Source: Caenorhabditis remanei
Lineage: Eukaryota > Nematoda > Chromadorea > Rhabditida > Rhabditidae
Length of the DNA: 64,000 bases
Direction of reading: 5' to 3'
Assembly: GCF_010183535.1 (NCBI RefSeq)
Contig: NC_071328.1
Location: 3,472,001-3,536,000, forward strand
Shown: positions 13,101 through 22,573 of the stretch, in pieces
Layout: every line of letters begins with the position of its first letter
Numbering within the stretch: the stretch's first letter is position 1
The notes under the pieces: model-generated
The model's database searches: none
Seen by the model: the letters and a program-made list of their open reading frames with translations, nothing else
What the model was told of the DNA's origin: nothing
Position numbers and translations under genes: made by a program

Positions 13101-13556
13101 AAACCTTTAGGCTAGTGCGCTCTATTGATTTGGAAATATCCCATAATTCGGAAAAAGTGAAATTTTTCGAAATTTTTCGATTTACATTATTGTCAGTGTC
13201 AGTGACCAACATGGTCAGTGTCAGGGATACGCGGTACTATGAGTTTCGAAAAATACGGAATTTTCGAACTAAAGGCATTTTCACAGAGTATGCTATAGGA
13301 TAGTGCGCTCACACGGCTATTAGGGTTACTGTAGTAGTCAGAAATCGAACATTTTCGAAATGATCCGATTTTCCTTTTGTCAGTGTCACTGACGCTTTTG
13401 GTCACTGTAGTTGCTCTAATCAAAACTCAAAAAATCACTATTTTCTCCATCTTAAATTCTAAATTTTTGTCATTTCCAGGTCTGAACTCCCAAGCGGAAT
13501 CGACACCATCACCAGTCTCCTCACCAACGTCTTCTCCTCGATCCCACCAAGAGTAG
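10110..13556 (+). CDS. irx-1: Iroquois-class TALE homeodomain transcription factor IRX-1
   Basis: Exons are 10110-10547, 11354-11716, 12181-12373 and 13480-13556, giving a predicted 356 aa. All junctions are GT-AG and phases match. The homeodomain spans about residues 104-166. It has the three-residue TALE loop extension (PYP, 126-128) and recognition helix WFANARRR (150-157), split by intron 1. The downstream part is acidic (a run of Asp) and Ser/Pro-rich, as in Iroquois proteins. Iroquois factors are nuclear DNA-binding regulators of patterning and neuronal identity. The chosen ATG lies 7 nt after an acceptor (10101-10103), so the mRNA is either trans-spliced or has a 5'-UTR intron. An alternative in-frame upstream exon (9608-9628, starting MMHYAHQ) would extend the protein by nine residues but needs a weak GTCCGT donor. 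The last intron contains tandem repeats. I identify it by the homeodomain; C. elegans irx-1 is C36F7.1 as I remember it. Confidence 0.93.
12017..12133 (-). ncRNA. tRNA-like Pol III unit c (irx-1 intron 2)
   Basis: Minus strand: upstream motif TTTATCAC (within 12112-12133), box A TGGCGCAGGCGG (12091-12080), box B GGTTCGACTCT (12049-12039) and a six-T run (12022-12017). The motif-to-box A distance is 41 nt. It is antisense to irx-1, inside intron 2. No matching acceptor stem is seen, so a decoding tRNA is unlikely. Confidence 0.45.
12925..13400. repeat. Tandem repeat of about 185 bp in irx-1 intron 3
   Basis: Two full units and one partial unit each begin with TAGTGCGCTC (near 12929, 13112 and 13301) and contain GTCAGTGTCAGTGACC and GTCAGTGTCAGGGA. 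Spacings are about 183 and 189 bp. It lies wholly within the intron and has no coding content. Confidence 0.8.
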
Positions 13557-14392
13557 AGACTCCGGTTTGCTGATGGACGTTTAATTATGATATGTAGACG
13601 GGTCTTCGTATTTCATTTTTTTTTCTTTTTTTCTTGATTTATTTTGGTCTCTCTCGTTCTTCACTCTCTCATAAGATGTACAGTATTGTCGCTCCCTCTT
13701 ATCCCATCAGAATTCCATTCGGTTACTGTAGTTTATTAGGCTCTTTTTCTTTTCCGTCTCAAAGTTTTATAAATTTCCATGACGTTCTTTTTCCCCCCAT
13801 TTTTCCTTTCCAATTTTCACAGGATTCATCTAGTTTTTGAGCTTATTTCTTCTGAAGAACGGTCGTTCACTTTTCTCTTTTCCCGCCAATAATTGGAAGT
13901 ACTTTAGAATTGCATTTTCTGTTTCTATTGCTTTGAAATCTCTCTTTTTTCTCTCTCATCTCATTTCACAGTTTTCTTTTTGCAAACAGATACAATTTAG
14001 AAAAATGAAAAAGTTTTAATATTTGAACGCGTATAATTGGCAGAGGGAGTGGGAATATGAGAACTGGAAAATGCTGAATTGGATTCAGAGAACGTGGGAA
14101 TGTACCGTGGAAAAGGTCGGGGAATTCTGAGTTTGCTGAAAATGTCAATTCAGGTAAAACCTGGGTAACGACTAGAATGTTCGTGCAGAAAATTTTAGGC
14201 CTCTAACAATGAAAGTCCTCAAAATCTTCCCTGTCAAACGACTCAAGAATTTGGCCCCTTTTACTTTCGCGTCCGTGGATTCAGATTCTGAAATAACTGT
14301 GACCAGATATATAATGTCACAATAAATGCAATACAAAGTATATAAAATTTTACACTGCAAGAGTAATGAACTCACAACCATTCGACGTCATA

Positions 14393-14812
14393 CAGTACTG
14401 GGCAAAAAGATACGAACTTTGGCCATTTTCAGATGAAATTGTCCCACTTTTAGAGTGGGTTACGGTAATTCTCATTGCCAAACCTAGTAGGTTTTTATTG
14501 AATCATACAGATAAAAAGTAGAGCTTCATTTTTGTAGTTGACAACTTTTTTGTTGGGACAATCCCTAGCAAGTTACGTATCGTCAATCGACCAATTTCAG
14601 TGAAAAATAGTGTCATTTTAGAGCTGTCGTCTTAAAATGACCATAACTCTCAAGGGATTGCCTGTACAAAAAGTTGTCGACTACAAAAATGGAGTTCTAC
14701 TTTGATCTAAATGATACTTGGTTGGACGATCAGAATTACTATGACACACTCTCAAAGTTGGACAATTTCAACTGAAAAAGGCCAAAGTTCACATCATTTT
14801 GCACAGTACTTT
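14393..14812. repeat. Palindromic element of the GTTGTCAACTACAAAA family, intact copy
   Basis: The inverted termini are related (ACAGTACTGGGCAAAAAGAT at the left, reverse-complement-like sequence ending GCACAGTAC at the right). The inner inverted blocks are GTAGTTGACAACTTTTTTGT and ACAAAAAGTTGTCGACTACA. A central TTAA lies at 14632-14635. No coding sequence is present. This copy is useful because it is uninterrupted at the site where the copy at 17271-19225 carries an insertion. Confidence 0.75.
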
Positions 14813-15093
14813 AACTCGGCTCACAGAAGGAATCAGCAGAGATTTATATCAGATTCGGAATTTACGGACTTGAAAGTATCAAGGGCAAAATTCTTGAGTA
14901 GTTTGAAAGAGGACACTTCAAGTACATGTAAAGCTGGACGTACCTGTTCATTGAGAAACGCTTATTTACATCTCTTACATCTACGAAACTTTCAATATGG
15001 AACTTGAGTTGAATAAGTTAGTTTAAAAATTTAGATCTTTTGAACAGAATAACGCACTTTTTTACTCTAAAAACTATCAGTTTCGATTACTAT

Positions 15094-15382
15094 CAGGCTT
15101 GTTCAAAACCGGAAATCGGAATTTCCGATTTTTCCGATTTTCCGACTTTTAATGGAAAATTTTCCGACTATTTCCGAAAATTTGATTTTTTGAGGTACTG
15201 AAAAAAACAATCGGTTGATGCGTTTTGACTATCAGAATAGCGGGCCTGACAATTAATATGTTGTTTTTCTTACTTACTCTCGATAATATCATTGATATTT
15301 CAATTATATTCCTTGATTTCAGGCCCGAATGTCGTTTTTGTCATTTTCCGAAATTATCCGAATTTTCCGGAGAACAAGCCTG
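15094..15382. mobile_element. hAT-like MITE with perfect 8-bp target duplication
   Basis: The termini CAGGCTTGTTC and GAACAAGCCTG are flanked on both sides by ATTACTAT (15086-15093 and 15383-15390). The interior has repeated TTTCCGATTTTCCG-like sequence near both ends. The 8-bp duplication and CAG termini indicate the hAT superfamily. It is non-autonomous. Confidence 0.85.
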
Positions 15383-15837
15383 ATTACTATGAACAACTTT
15401 ATTTTTAGCAATTTTTTGTACGAGACCGCACTGTGAAGTTACAGATCATCAATTCATACATACAGTTCTTTGTTTTGCTAAAATAAGGATGGTCGAAATA
15501 GATAAAATCACTTATTATTACTTCTTCCCAGAGCCCATATCCCCTCTGACAACCGAGTACAAGTTCACGACCCTCTACACACAAATACGTGATGTATGCC
15601 TGTTAGATTTGTTACGGTACAACGTGACACCTGTCTCATGCGTGTTCTCAACTGTAATTACGATAATCCTTATGAGTCCTCAGAGTGTCAAATAGTTGCA
15701 CGATTGACGGGAGGGGATTTGAGACAATATTAGTTTTTGTAATGAGGGAAATGGGGGGGGGGGGTTGTAAAAGTGTGAGAAAACAAGATACAAGACAACT
15801 GCATTTATTTGGTGGCAGGGGTTTTTTGTATTCTGTA

Positions 15838-16245
15838 TACTGAGAATCAGGAGTGGTCAACTTTGTGAGTGTGGCAAAGCCTCAATGATAGTTTCACAAT
15901 ATTTATAGTTTATGGATTATACAGAACACAAGTAGAGCTTTATTTTTGTAGTTGACAACTTTTTTGTACGGACACATCCTAAGAAGTTATCTATCGTCAA
16001 AGTAATTTTACGCAATGTTTGCCCTTTTTCAGTGCTTCAAAATGAGATTTTTGGGAGCTGTTTACATTGACTGCCTGTAACTTCTTAGGATGTGCCCGTA
16101 CAAAAAAGTTGTCAACTACAAAAATGAAGCTCTGCTTTTCATCTATACACTCCATAAAGAATCAATATTGTGATACTATCAGGGAGGCCGTCTCACACTC
16201 AAAAGGTTGACCATTTTCAACTAAAAACTGCAAGTGTCGGCATTC
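15838..16245. repeat. GTTGTCAACTACAAAA family element, second copy
   Basis: Inverted blocks GTAGTTGACAACTTTTTTGT (near 15950) and ACAAAAAAGTTGTCAACTAC (near 16100) flank a short centre, in the same arrangement as the copy at 14393. The outer ends are less well defined. Confidence 0.65.
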
Positions 16246-16915
16246 TTCATGGCCGTATAACCCGTTCGACTTAGGTAATAATTTGGGCAGTTTTGAAACG
16301 GACAGTTCTGATTCGGGCGGTTCTATTTTAGGCGCGATTCTGATTCGGGTCAGCACCAAAATTAGGCATATTTATTTTGAGAACGCATTTCAATTTTTTG
16401 TTCCACTCAACACACACACAGAGCTATTCTCTGTTCTTGTCAAATTGTGAAATCTAAACGTAGGCGAAAAGCAACAAAAAAACACGACGACGGACAACGA
16501 ATCTTCATTCATTACACCACAATATCTGTCTTTTTTTCGAAAACAAGGGGGGAAATACATGCACAATCTTCTGCTTCTTCTTCTCGTCTAACCCATGTAA
16601 ACGCCTAATTGAAAATGAGACTCTTCTCCTAAACAAACACTGCTTCTCTACACGTTTCTTGACGCCTTCACACGAAGGGCTTCCGGTTTCAGAAGAAGAA
16701 GAAGAAGAAGAGAAAATGTGTTAAATTAAATGAGAACTGATTGAAAGAGTTTGGTTTGTTGGCGATTAGGCATCGAGGCTAATGTTTTTGGGAAGAAATT
16801 GAAATGGATGTTGAAAATAGTTGGATAGAGGGATTCTGAAAAAATAGGAAACCTGTTGGATATTCTAAAGAAAATCTGATCACCAGTACCGGCCAAAAGG
16901 ACATCATATTTTGCA

Positions 16916-17270
16916 TAGTTGTCACCGGGCCGGCCCGGGCCTTGAGACCTTGAGATAACTCGCTTCAAAATGGCAATTAGGAAGATCAACCTGTCGAATT
17001 GTAGGTCTCGGTGAGCTCTACTCGAGTCTATTTTCATTTTTACTGTGAGTTTAGTGTAAAATCTGTTAAGTGTCCGGGCCTTGAATCAAGACACGGCCAC
17101 TAAATAGATTGTGTAGCGGCTCTCACTAAACTCATAGTGAAAATGAAAATAGACGCGAGTAGAGCTCACCGAGACCTACAATTTGACAGGTTGATCGGCT
17201 CCTAATTGCCATTTTGAAGCGAGTTATCTCGGGGGCCCGCCCAAGGCCCGGGCCGGCCCGGTGACAACTA
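16916..17270. repeat. Foldback element with GC-rich termini
   Basis: The left end TAGTTGTCACCGGGCCGG and right end CCGGCCCGGTGACAACTA are inverted copies. The arms continue inwards for about 135-145 bp, sharing GAGATAACTCGC, GTAGGTCTCGGTGAGCTCTA and others, around a central spacer of about 60 bp. It has no coding content. Confidence 0.8.
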
Positions 17271-17510
17271 TGATACTTTCCCTTTTTCAATTGAAAATGC
17301 CCAACTTTGAGAGTGTGTCATAGTAAAACTAACTGTCCCATAAAAAACTTTTTATGGGTTCCAACAGAACACAAGTAGAGCTTCATTTTTGTAGTTGACA
17401 ACTTTTTTGTACGGACGCTCCCTAGGAAGTTACATATCGTCGAAGTAATTTCTCTCTCATAACGACCAATTTCAGTGCAAAGTAGTGCGATCTTTAAGGT
17501 GTCCCTTTAA

Positions 17511-19034
17511 AGGGGGACTGAAGTATTCCAAAAATCGAGATTTTTTTATATGAATCGACTCAGAATTTTATAGAAAAGAGAAAAGTCTCTTGAAGCCAGG
17601 TCCGAAAATCAGTCTGAAGCGAGTTATGAGGCCTCAAAGTGTCAAAAAAGGGTCTCTCGCATGGAATTTTTTCATTATATTTCAACGTAAAATTCTCTCG
17701 CCGTGCAGAGGAAAAATGTGAAAATTGAGAGGTGTGAAAATTGAAAGGTGATTGAAAAGTGTGAAAAAAGATTGCACCATACAAGGTATTCCAGAAAATT
17801 TCTTTAGTAATTATAAACAATCATATCATAGAATGGTACTCCGCAGCACAGAGTACCTTGTGAGGATATGGAAATTTCGGATTCTGATAATGAGGAGAGT
17901 TCGAATGACTCTGAAGATGAGGATTTCACTCTAGAAGATGTTGAATTTGGAACAGCCGAAATAACAGATGAAAATTCCACATTTCAAAACCTCTTATGCA
18001 GTTGGAACCATTTGCTACCAAGTATTTCTAAATGCTGGTCATGTTTGAAAAACCAAGTGGATACATTTGCAAAATCTGAAGTGACAAAAAAAGGATTGGC
18101 AGTTCATGTAAAAAAGGCATTTCGAAATCAAAAATCCAGAAATTGCAGGTCAACCTCAAGTGTTCAAAGTGCGATCATACTTGGAACTGGTGTTCATCTC
18201 CGTGTTTAGATATTCCGGGAAAAACGGGGCCAAAACAAGAGGAACTGAACTTGCGAGCCTGTGTTGCAGTTATGACCACGGGGAACGGTTTCAGGATAAA
18301 ATATTGCTTGAAAGAATCACAATGAGTCAGGTTTCAGAAAATCGATGCGTTCTGCAAAGTCTTAGAGGTTCCGTTCCTTTCCGAGAAGAGATATTATCAG
18401 CTGGTAAACTCGTCAGTTAGACCTGCAAGCAAAAGTGTCTTACTTTTGTAAGACCAAAAAGTCAATTGTTTGGAGATCACGAAAAACTGCGCCAAAGAAT
18501 GAGTGGAGATTCACCATTCTTCAAATGGCAAAGGAGAAAGTCGCGTCGGAATACGTTCAGATAACGGACACTGAACAATCTGAACTAGATGCAAGAGCTG
18601 AAGCAGAAAGAGAGATGTATGCACAGTCTAATCCCTGAATGTTATCATTAGTTTTTTTTTTCTTTTTTTTTCATAAAAATTGTTGTTTTCCTACGTCACA
18701 GTCGTTCTGTTGAGTTATCAAGGTCAATTCCAACCAATAACTTCATAATCATGGAGGCACTTCCTCAATTGAACATGAGGGAAAGTTGATATAAAAGAGT
18801 TCACGGCAATATTCTCTCAATTTTCACATTTTTCCTCTGCACGGCGAGAGAATTTTACGTTGAAATATAATGAAAAAATTCCATGCGAGAGACCCTTTTT
18901 TGACACTTTGAGGCCTCATAACTCGCTTCAGACTGATTTTCAGACCTGGCTCCAAGAGACTTTTCTCTTTTCTATAAAATTCTGAGTCGATTCATATAAA
19001 AAAATCTCGATTTTTGGAATACTTCAGTCCCCCT
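17511..19034 (+). mobile_element. Decayed TTAA-target DNA transposon (Kolobok-like)
   Basis: The inverted termini AGGGGGACTGAAGTATTCC and its complement extend inward about 230 bp. The element is bordered by TTAA on both sides (17507-17510 and 19035-19038). TTAA targets are used by piggyBac and Kolobok elements. The interior holds a broken coding region, from an acidic segment starting near 17868 (MEISDSDNEESS) through a Cys-rich KCSKCDHTWNW block near 18155 to a tail ending at 18638 (AEAEREMYAQSNP). At least two frame changes separate these parts. The Cys-x2-Cys...Trp block followed by a small hydrophobic stretch recalls Kolobok-type transposases, but I assign the superfamily tentatively. 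Confidence 0.7.
17868..18638 (+). pseudogene. Remnant transposase gene, frameshifted
   Basis: Open segments in successive frames (17868-18209, 18143-18325, 18160-18420 and 18435-18638) read as one diverged protein. It has an acidic start, then a CxxC zinc-ligand-like motif and a region rich in Leu and Gly, then a charged C-terminal tail. The frames do not connect without shifts and I see no introns that would rescue them. It lies wholly inside the TTAA element and is therefore its decayed transposase. Confidence 0.6.
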
Positions 19035-19654
19035 TTAAAATGACCATAACTCTCTAGGGAATGTCCGTACAAAAAAGTTGTCAACTACAAAAATAAAGTT
19101 CTACTTTGGATCTGCATGATCCATAAAAAACTTACTTTGTGGGATCGTAAGTTTTACCATAACACGCTCTCAAAGTTGACCATTTTCAACTGAAAAAAGG
19201 CAACATATAACGCGTTCTCTGTAAGACTCGAGCAACGTGTGCCTTACAGTTAGGGCGAGATTTTCATAAAAATAGATACCAGAGGTCATCAGTAACCTAG
19301 GTTATGGTAGTACTGTAAAATTTTTTTGATCCTATTTTTCGATCTGTTATTTTTGGATTGCAATGAATAACGTTAGTGTAGTTTTTTTTTGACCCAGAAT
19401 ACCAAACTAGTCCGCTATTTCTAAAATTTTGAGAAAAACTGTGATAAAAGAAGTAGGTTATACCTTTTTACCACACTATGTTCACATGACACATCAACAT
19501 CTTAAGTTTATTTAAAAAAATAAAATTTTAGAAAAGTCCTATATTTTTTGTCTCAAAAATTTCGATATCTGAAACTGTAAAAACTGAGCCTACATGCCAG
19601 TTTTACTTATTGTTCTGTCATATCAACTATTTTTGTACAAAGTATGTCACCCTC

Positions 19655-19829
19655 TATTACCCATCCGCCGGTGGCTGACCGCTCGCTCCAAGTTCGGCCC
19701 GGGGACGTGGAGTGGGTCCCGTTGCGACCCTGCCGTAGTAAAACACTTTTTATTGGCTAAAGTGAGACCCACTCCGTGTCCTCGGGCCGAACATTGGGCG
19801 ACCGGTCAGCCACCGGCGGATGGGTAATA
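19655..19829. repeat. Short GC-rich foldback
   Basis: TATTACCCATCCGCCGGTGG at the left is inverted at the right end (CCACCGGCGGATGGGTAATA). The arms of about 80 bp leave only a short loop around 19740. It has no coding content. Confidence 0.85.
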
Positions 19830-20132
19830 TTAATATTTTGCACCCAATTCCAAACAAACTTTCTGCCAAACTTCTTGTTTTTGAAAAATATCAATTGTTT
19901 CTAGACTCAAAGGTTATGACCACTCTCCCCGCTCCTTGATGTTCTCTTTTCTCTCGAAAGATGCACATCTTTCATAATTCATGACTATACAACTTGAAGA
20001 GTGCTCGTGTCCGAAAAGTGAATGGTCACTATGGAAACATCGTATCCTCCTCCCGACTGACGAATCGCCATAGCCATTCACTTTTCCCGTTTTTAGAAAA
20101 AAAGGTTTCTTCTTTCGACTACTATACGGAAA

Positions 20133-20574
20133 ATGTCGCACGTTGATCGTTATGTAAGTTTTTTTTTCAATATCTGGTGTTTCATTTACCTATATTTTCT
20201 ACAGGACATGAACAAAGGAGAATCTGAAAAAGAGCGAAAAAGGTCTCGAAGCAGGAAGGCGCCTCCAACTCGCTCGACAATCGACAACCGTCCGCCATGG
20301 AATAATGGTAAGAATTTTTAATCCGACGTAAAAAAATAGTTTCTGACTTTCAGACACTTATATCGAGGGATATGAGGATGTGGATGAACACGGAAAGTTT
20401 AGAAAGAGGGGAGGTGGAATGCCGAAGACTAATGATAGACAGGTAAGAGGAGGGCAAGCGTGCTCTATTGATAACAATGAAATTTTGAATCTTTATCAGG
20501 GATTACATGCGAGACGAGAATACTCGGTGTTTGGGTACTTAAATTTTTATATAAACTTTAGACTCCGCCCCTAA
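20133..20574 (+). CDS. Small spliced gene of unknown function
   Basis: Four exons (20133-20153, 20205-20307, 20354-20442 and 20500-20574) have canonical GTAAG donors and TTTCAG/CTACAG-like acceptors. Their phases close to one 95-aa frame, which is unlikely by chance. The predicted protein starts MSHVDRYDMNKG. It then has a basic Ser/Arg patch (KERKRSRSRK), a Pro/Arg stretch and a Gly/Arg-rich part (FRKRGGGMPK). I see no signal peptide, membrane segment or known domain. The end of exon 4 runs into an inverted-repeat element whose copy starts near 20522, so the last 18 or so residues are probably transposon-derived and the gene may be truncated. The basic low-complexity composition would fit a nuclear or RNA-associated protein, but that is a guess. 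Confidence 0.6.
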
Positions 20575-20890
20575 AACAGAAGCCGGGACACTTTTTCAGC
20601 GCCAGACCCACCGCAGTGCGTCGCGGAAAGGCGCTCCGTTGCACAACGGTTGGCACGGTGCCAAAAAAGATGAAAAATTCAAATTTTTCATTGCGGACAT
20701 TACGCCTCCCACTGCTGTGGGACTTAACTTTTTTCTTTCTACAAACTTTAAGTTCCGCCCCCAAAACAGGAACCGGGACACATAGACTTCTCAAACTGTT
20801 TTTACAAGTACTTGTACTTGACTATTTCCGTTTTGTTTAGGGGGCGGAGCTTAAAATTCAAGTTGAGACTCAAAGTTTCCAAACACCGAG
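20522..20890. repeat. Inverted-repeat element overlapping the small gene
   Basis: CTCGGTGTTTGG (20523-20534) is inverted at 20879-20890. Inner blocks ACTCCGCCCCTAAAACAG (about 20563), GTTCCGCCCCCAAAACAG (about 20752) and TTAGGGGGCGGAGC (about 20838) show the same unit in both orientations. It is a non-autonomous element. Confidence 0.65.
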
Positions 20891-22243
20891 AATCACTCAT
20901 TATATTTTGAGAATTGAACACACGCGACGCGACTGCCACGCGTCACATTTAGCCAGATATTGAAAATTCTAGCTATAAAACTTTTGTGTATGTGCGCTCT
21001 ACTGCCAATCTCCGCGTAAAAAAGCTAAATTCTGTCGGTCATGTTTAAAGGCGCATCGCGTTCAATTAAAAATGGTATTGTGCAGCAGTGTTGTTGGTAA
21101 TTCCGAATTCCGGGTTTTTTCACTTACGACTTCCGGATAAGAAAATTTTACTTCCCAGCATCTCATTTGTGCAGGACAAAAATCAATAATTTAAGTTTTG
21201 TAAAAAGTTCATTAGAGCGCGCTTTACAACTAATTTCAAAGCTCATCACCACCATCTTTTTTTATTGGTTTTTTTCTACAAACACCAAGATAGAATCTCT
21301 CCCCAGATGGTAATCTCTAAAATACCCTCATAAAGTTCATCGCCCTCTTCCTAATAGACACATGGAGATGTAATCGGTGATCGATGTGTTTTGGTAGCGA
21401 GAAAGTGTGACACCTGTGGAGCTAATCTTCATTGTATTGGGTTTAGTATACACACTAGATTGAGATATTTATTATGGTGCAGTATATACTTATGAGGGAC
21501 TAAATATGTTGAGGATATTCATAAGAAAACGATTTCTAGAAAAATTGGTATTCGTTGCCTTATAATTCGTTGAGAAAATGGAAAATATACCAATAATCGG
21601 GACCTGGAGGAATTCTAAGAATCGGCCGCAATTCACTAACAAATTTGAGTTTTCAAATCGCTGCGTCATCGTGGCGCCCACTTTTAAAGCCGTTGTGTGT
21701 CAGTTTTCCTACTTGAAAATCGATTTGGAATTTCGCGCCATTATTTACGCTGGCGTGTCAGGGTAGCCCGGTTAGGGACTCTGTGTGGGCGCGTCGCGTT
21801 TTCTACAAAAACTTCCGCGTATCTCGTGACTGACCCACGTGTTATTTTAGAAATAATTGAACTTTTTCAACTACGTGACTATTCCGTGAAATTCCCAATA
21901 AAGCAAATGCGTCTTTAACACCCTTCGGCAGCAGACTGTAAATTTATAACATTGATAGCTTGTCACGTAACTCTAACTGTCGTGCTTATTAATGGAGCGC
22001 ACAAGCTCGGCAGGCCGTAGCTAAGCCACGTGGCCGTCTTTTTTCAGATCTGTTAAAATGCCTATTTGGCAGTGAGCCAAGTTTTCCTTCACACTTCTAG
22101 ACATAATGCCACACGATGCTGTGATAGCGTATAGTCGCAATTTATCAGTAGAGCGCACTAACCCTTGACTGAGCCACGTGGCCTTTTTTAGAACAATTAA
22201 AAATCGATTCACTTTATTTAAAAACACCACAAGACCAAGTAAG
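20575..22243. other. Intergenic sequence, no gene seen
   Basis: Apart from the inverted-repeat element ending near 20890 I see no gene. A half-copy of the MITE found complete at 27608-27790 lies at about 21850-21935 (it ends GGCAGCAGACTG). Two CCACGTGGCC-containing segments at about 22024 and 22168 resemble each other. An AATAAA polyadenylation signal for the minus-strand saposin gene reads at 22220-22215. Confidence 0.5.
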
Positions 22244-22573
22244 TTAGCACAACAACGCACAAGTGGGCCATTTGAGTCCTTGAATGACCCATTTGAAGAT
22301 TCCCCACGTGTAACTCTTATGGATAACTGACGCCAATGTCCTGCATGCTCCTGCCAAGAACGAGTTCTCAATAGAGTCACAGGCGAACTTGAACGCGATT
22401 TGAGCCTCACTATCAGTACTTGGAATATTGATTATTCCATTGCAGACAAGGCAGATCGTTTTGGTATCAGCGAGGGCGGGGGTCTGAAATTGTTTTAAGT
22501 GGCCTAGGAATCCTGCCCAAAAACTCACCAGAAAATTGAAAATAAAGAGGAGGAGAAGAATCGAGAATCTCAT
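22244..22573 (-). CDS. Saposin-like (caenopore family) secreted protein
   Basis: Two exons (22573-22529 and 22483-22244) give 94 aa. Exon 1 encodes only a hydrophobic signal peptide (MRFSILLLLFIFNFL) and ends in phase 0. Exon 2 carries a saposin-B domain with the expected six cysteines: a Cys-x2-Cys pair at the start, two central cysteines and two near the C-terminus. The length and hydrophobic spacing fit the spp (saposin-like protein) family. In C. elegans these are secreted, membrane-active antimicrobial peptides, mostly intestinal. AATAAA follows at 22220-22215. The gene at 25090 on the other strand has the same structure with the intron after codon 15, so the two look like old paralogues. 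I do not know which spp member this corresponds to. Confidence 0.8.
   Translation of the reverse strand: MRFSILLLLFIFNFLVSFWAGFLGHLKQFQTPALADTKTICLVCNGIINIPSTDSEAQIAFKFACDSIENSFLAGACRTLASVIHKSYTWGIFKWVIQGLKWPTCALLC

Larger units (their letters stand above)
17271..19225. repeat. GTTGTCAACTACAAAA family element, split by a TTAA transposon
   Basis: The left half (about 17271-17506) and right half (about 19039-19225) together match the intact copy at 14393-14812. The two halves are separated by the transposon at 17511-19034. The right half resumes with TTAAAATGACCATAACTCTC, exactly as the intact copy reads across its TTAA. Confidence 0.75.
13557..20132. other. Repeat-dominated intergenic region
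   Basis: No host gene is recognised between irx-1 and the small gene at 20133. The first 800 bp should contain the irx-1 3' UTR. The rest is mainly mobile-element sequence: three copies of the GTTGTCAACTACAAAAATG family, a hAT-like MITE, GC-rich foldbacks and a TTAA-target transposon, each listed separately. A run of ten G sits near 15755. Confidence 0.7.
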
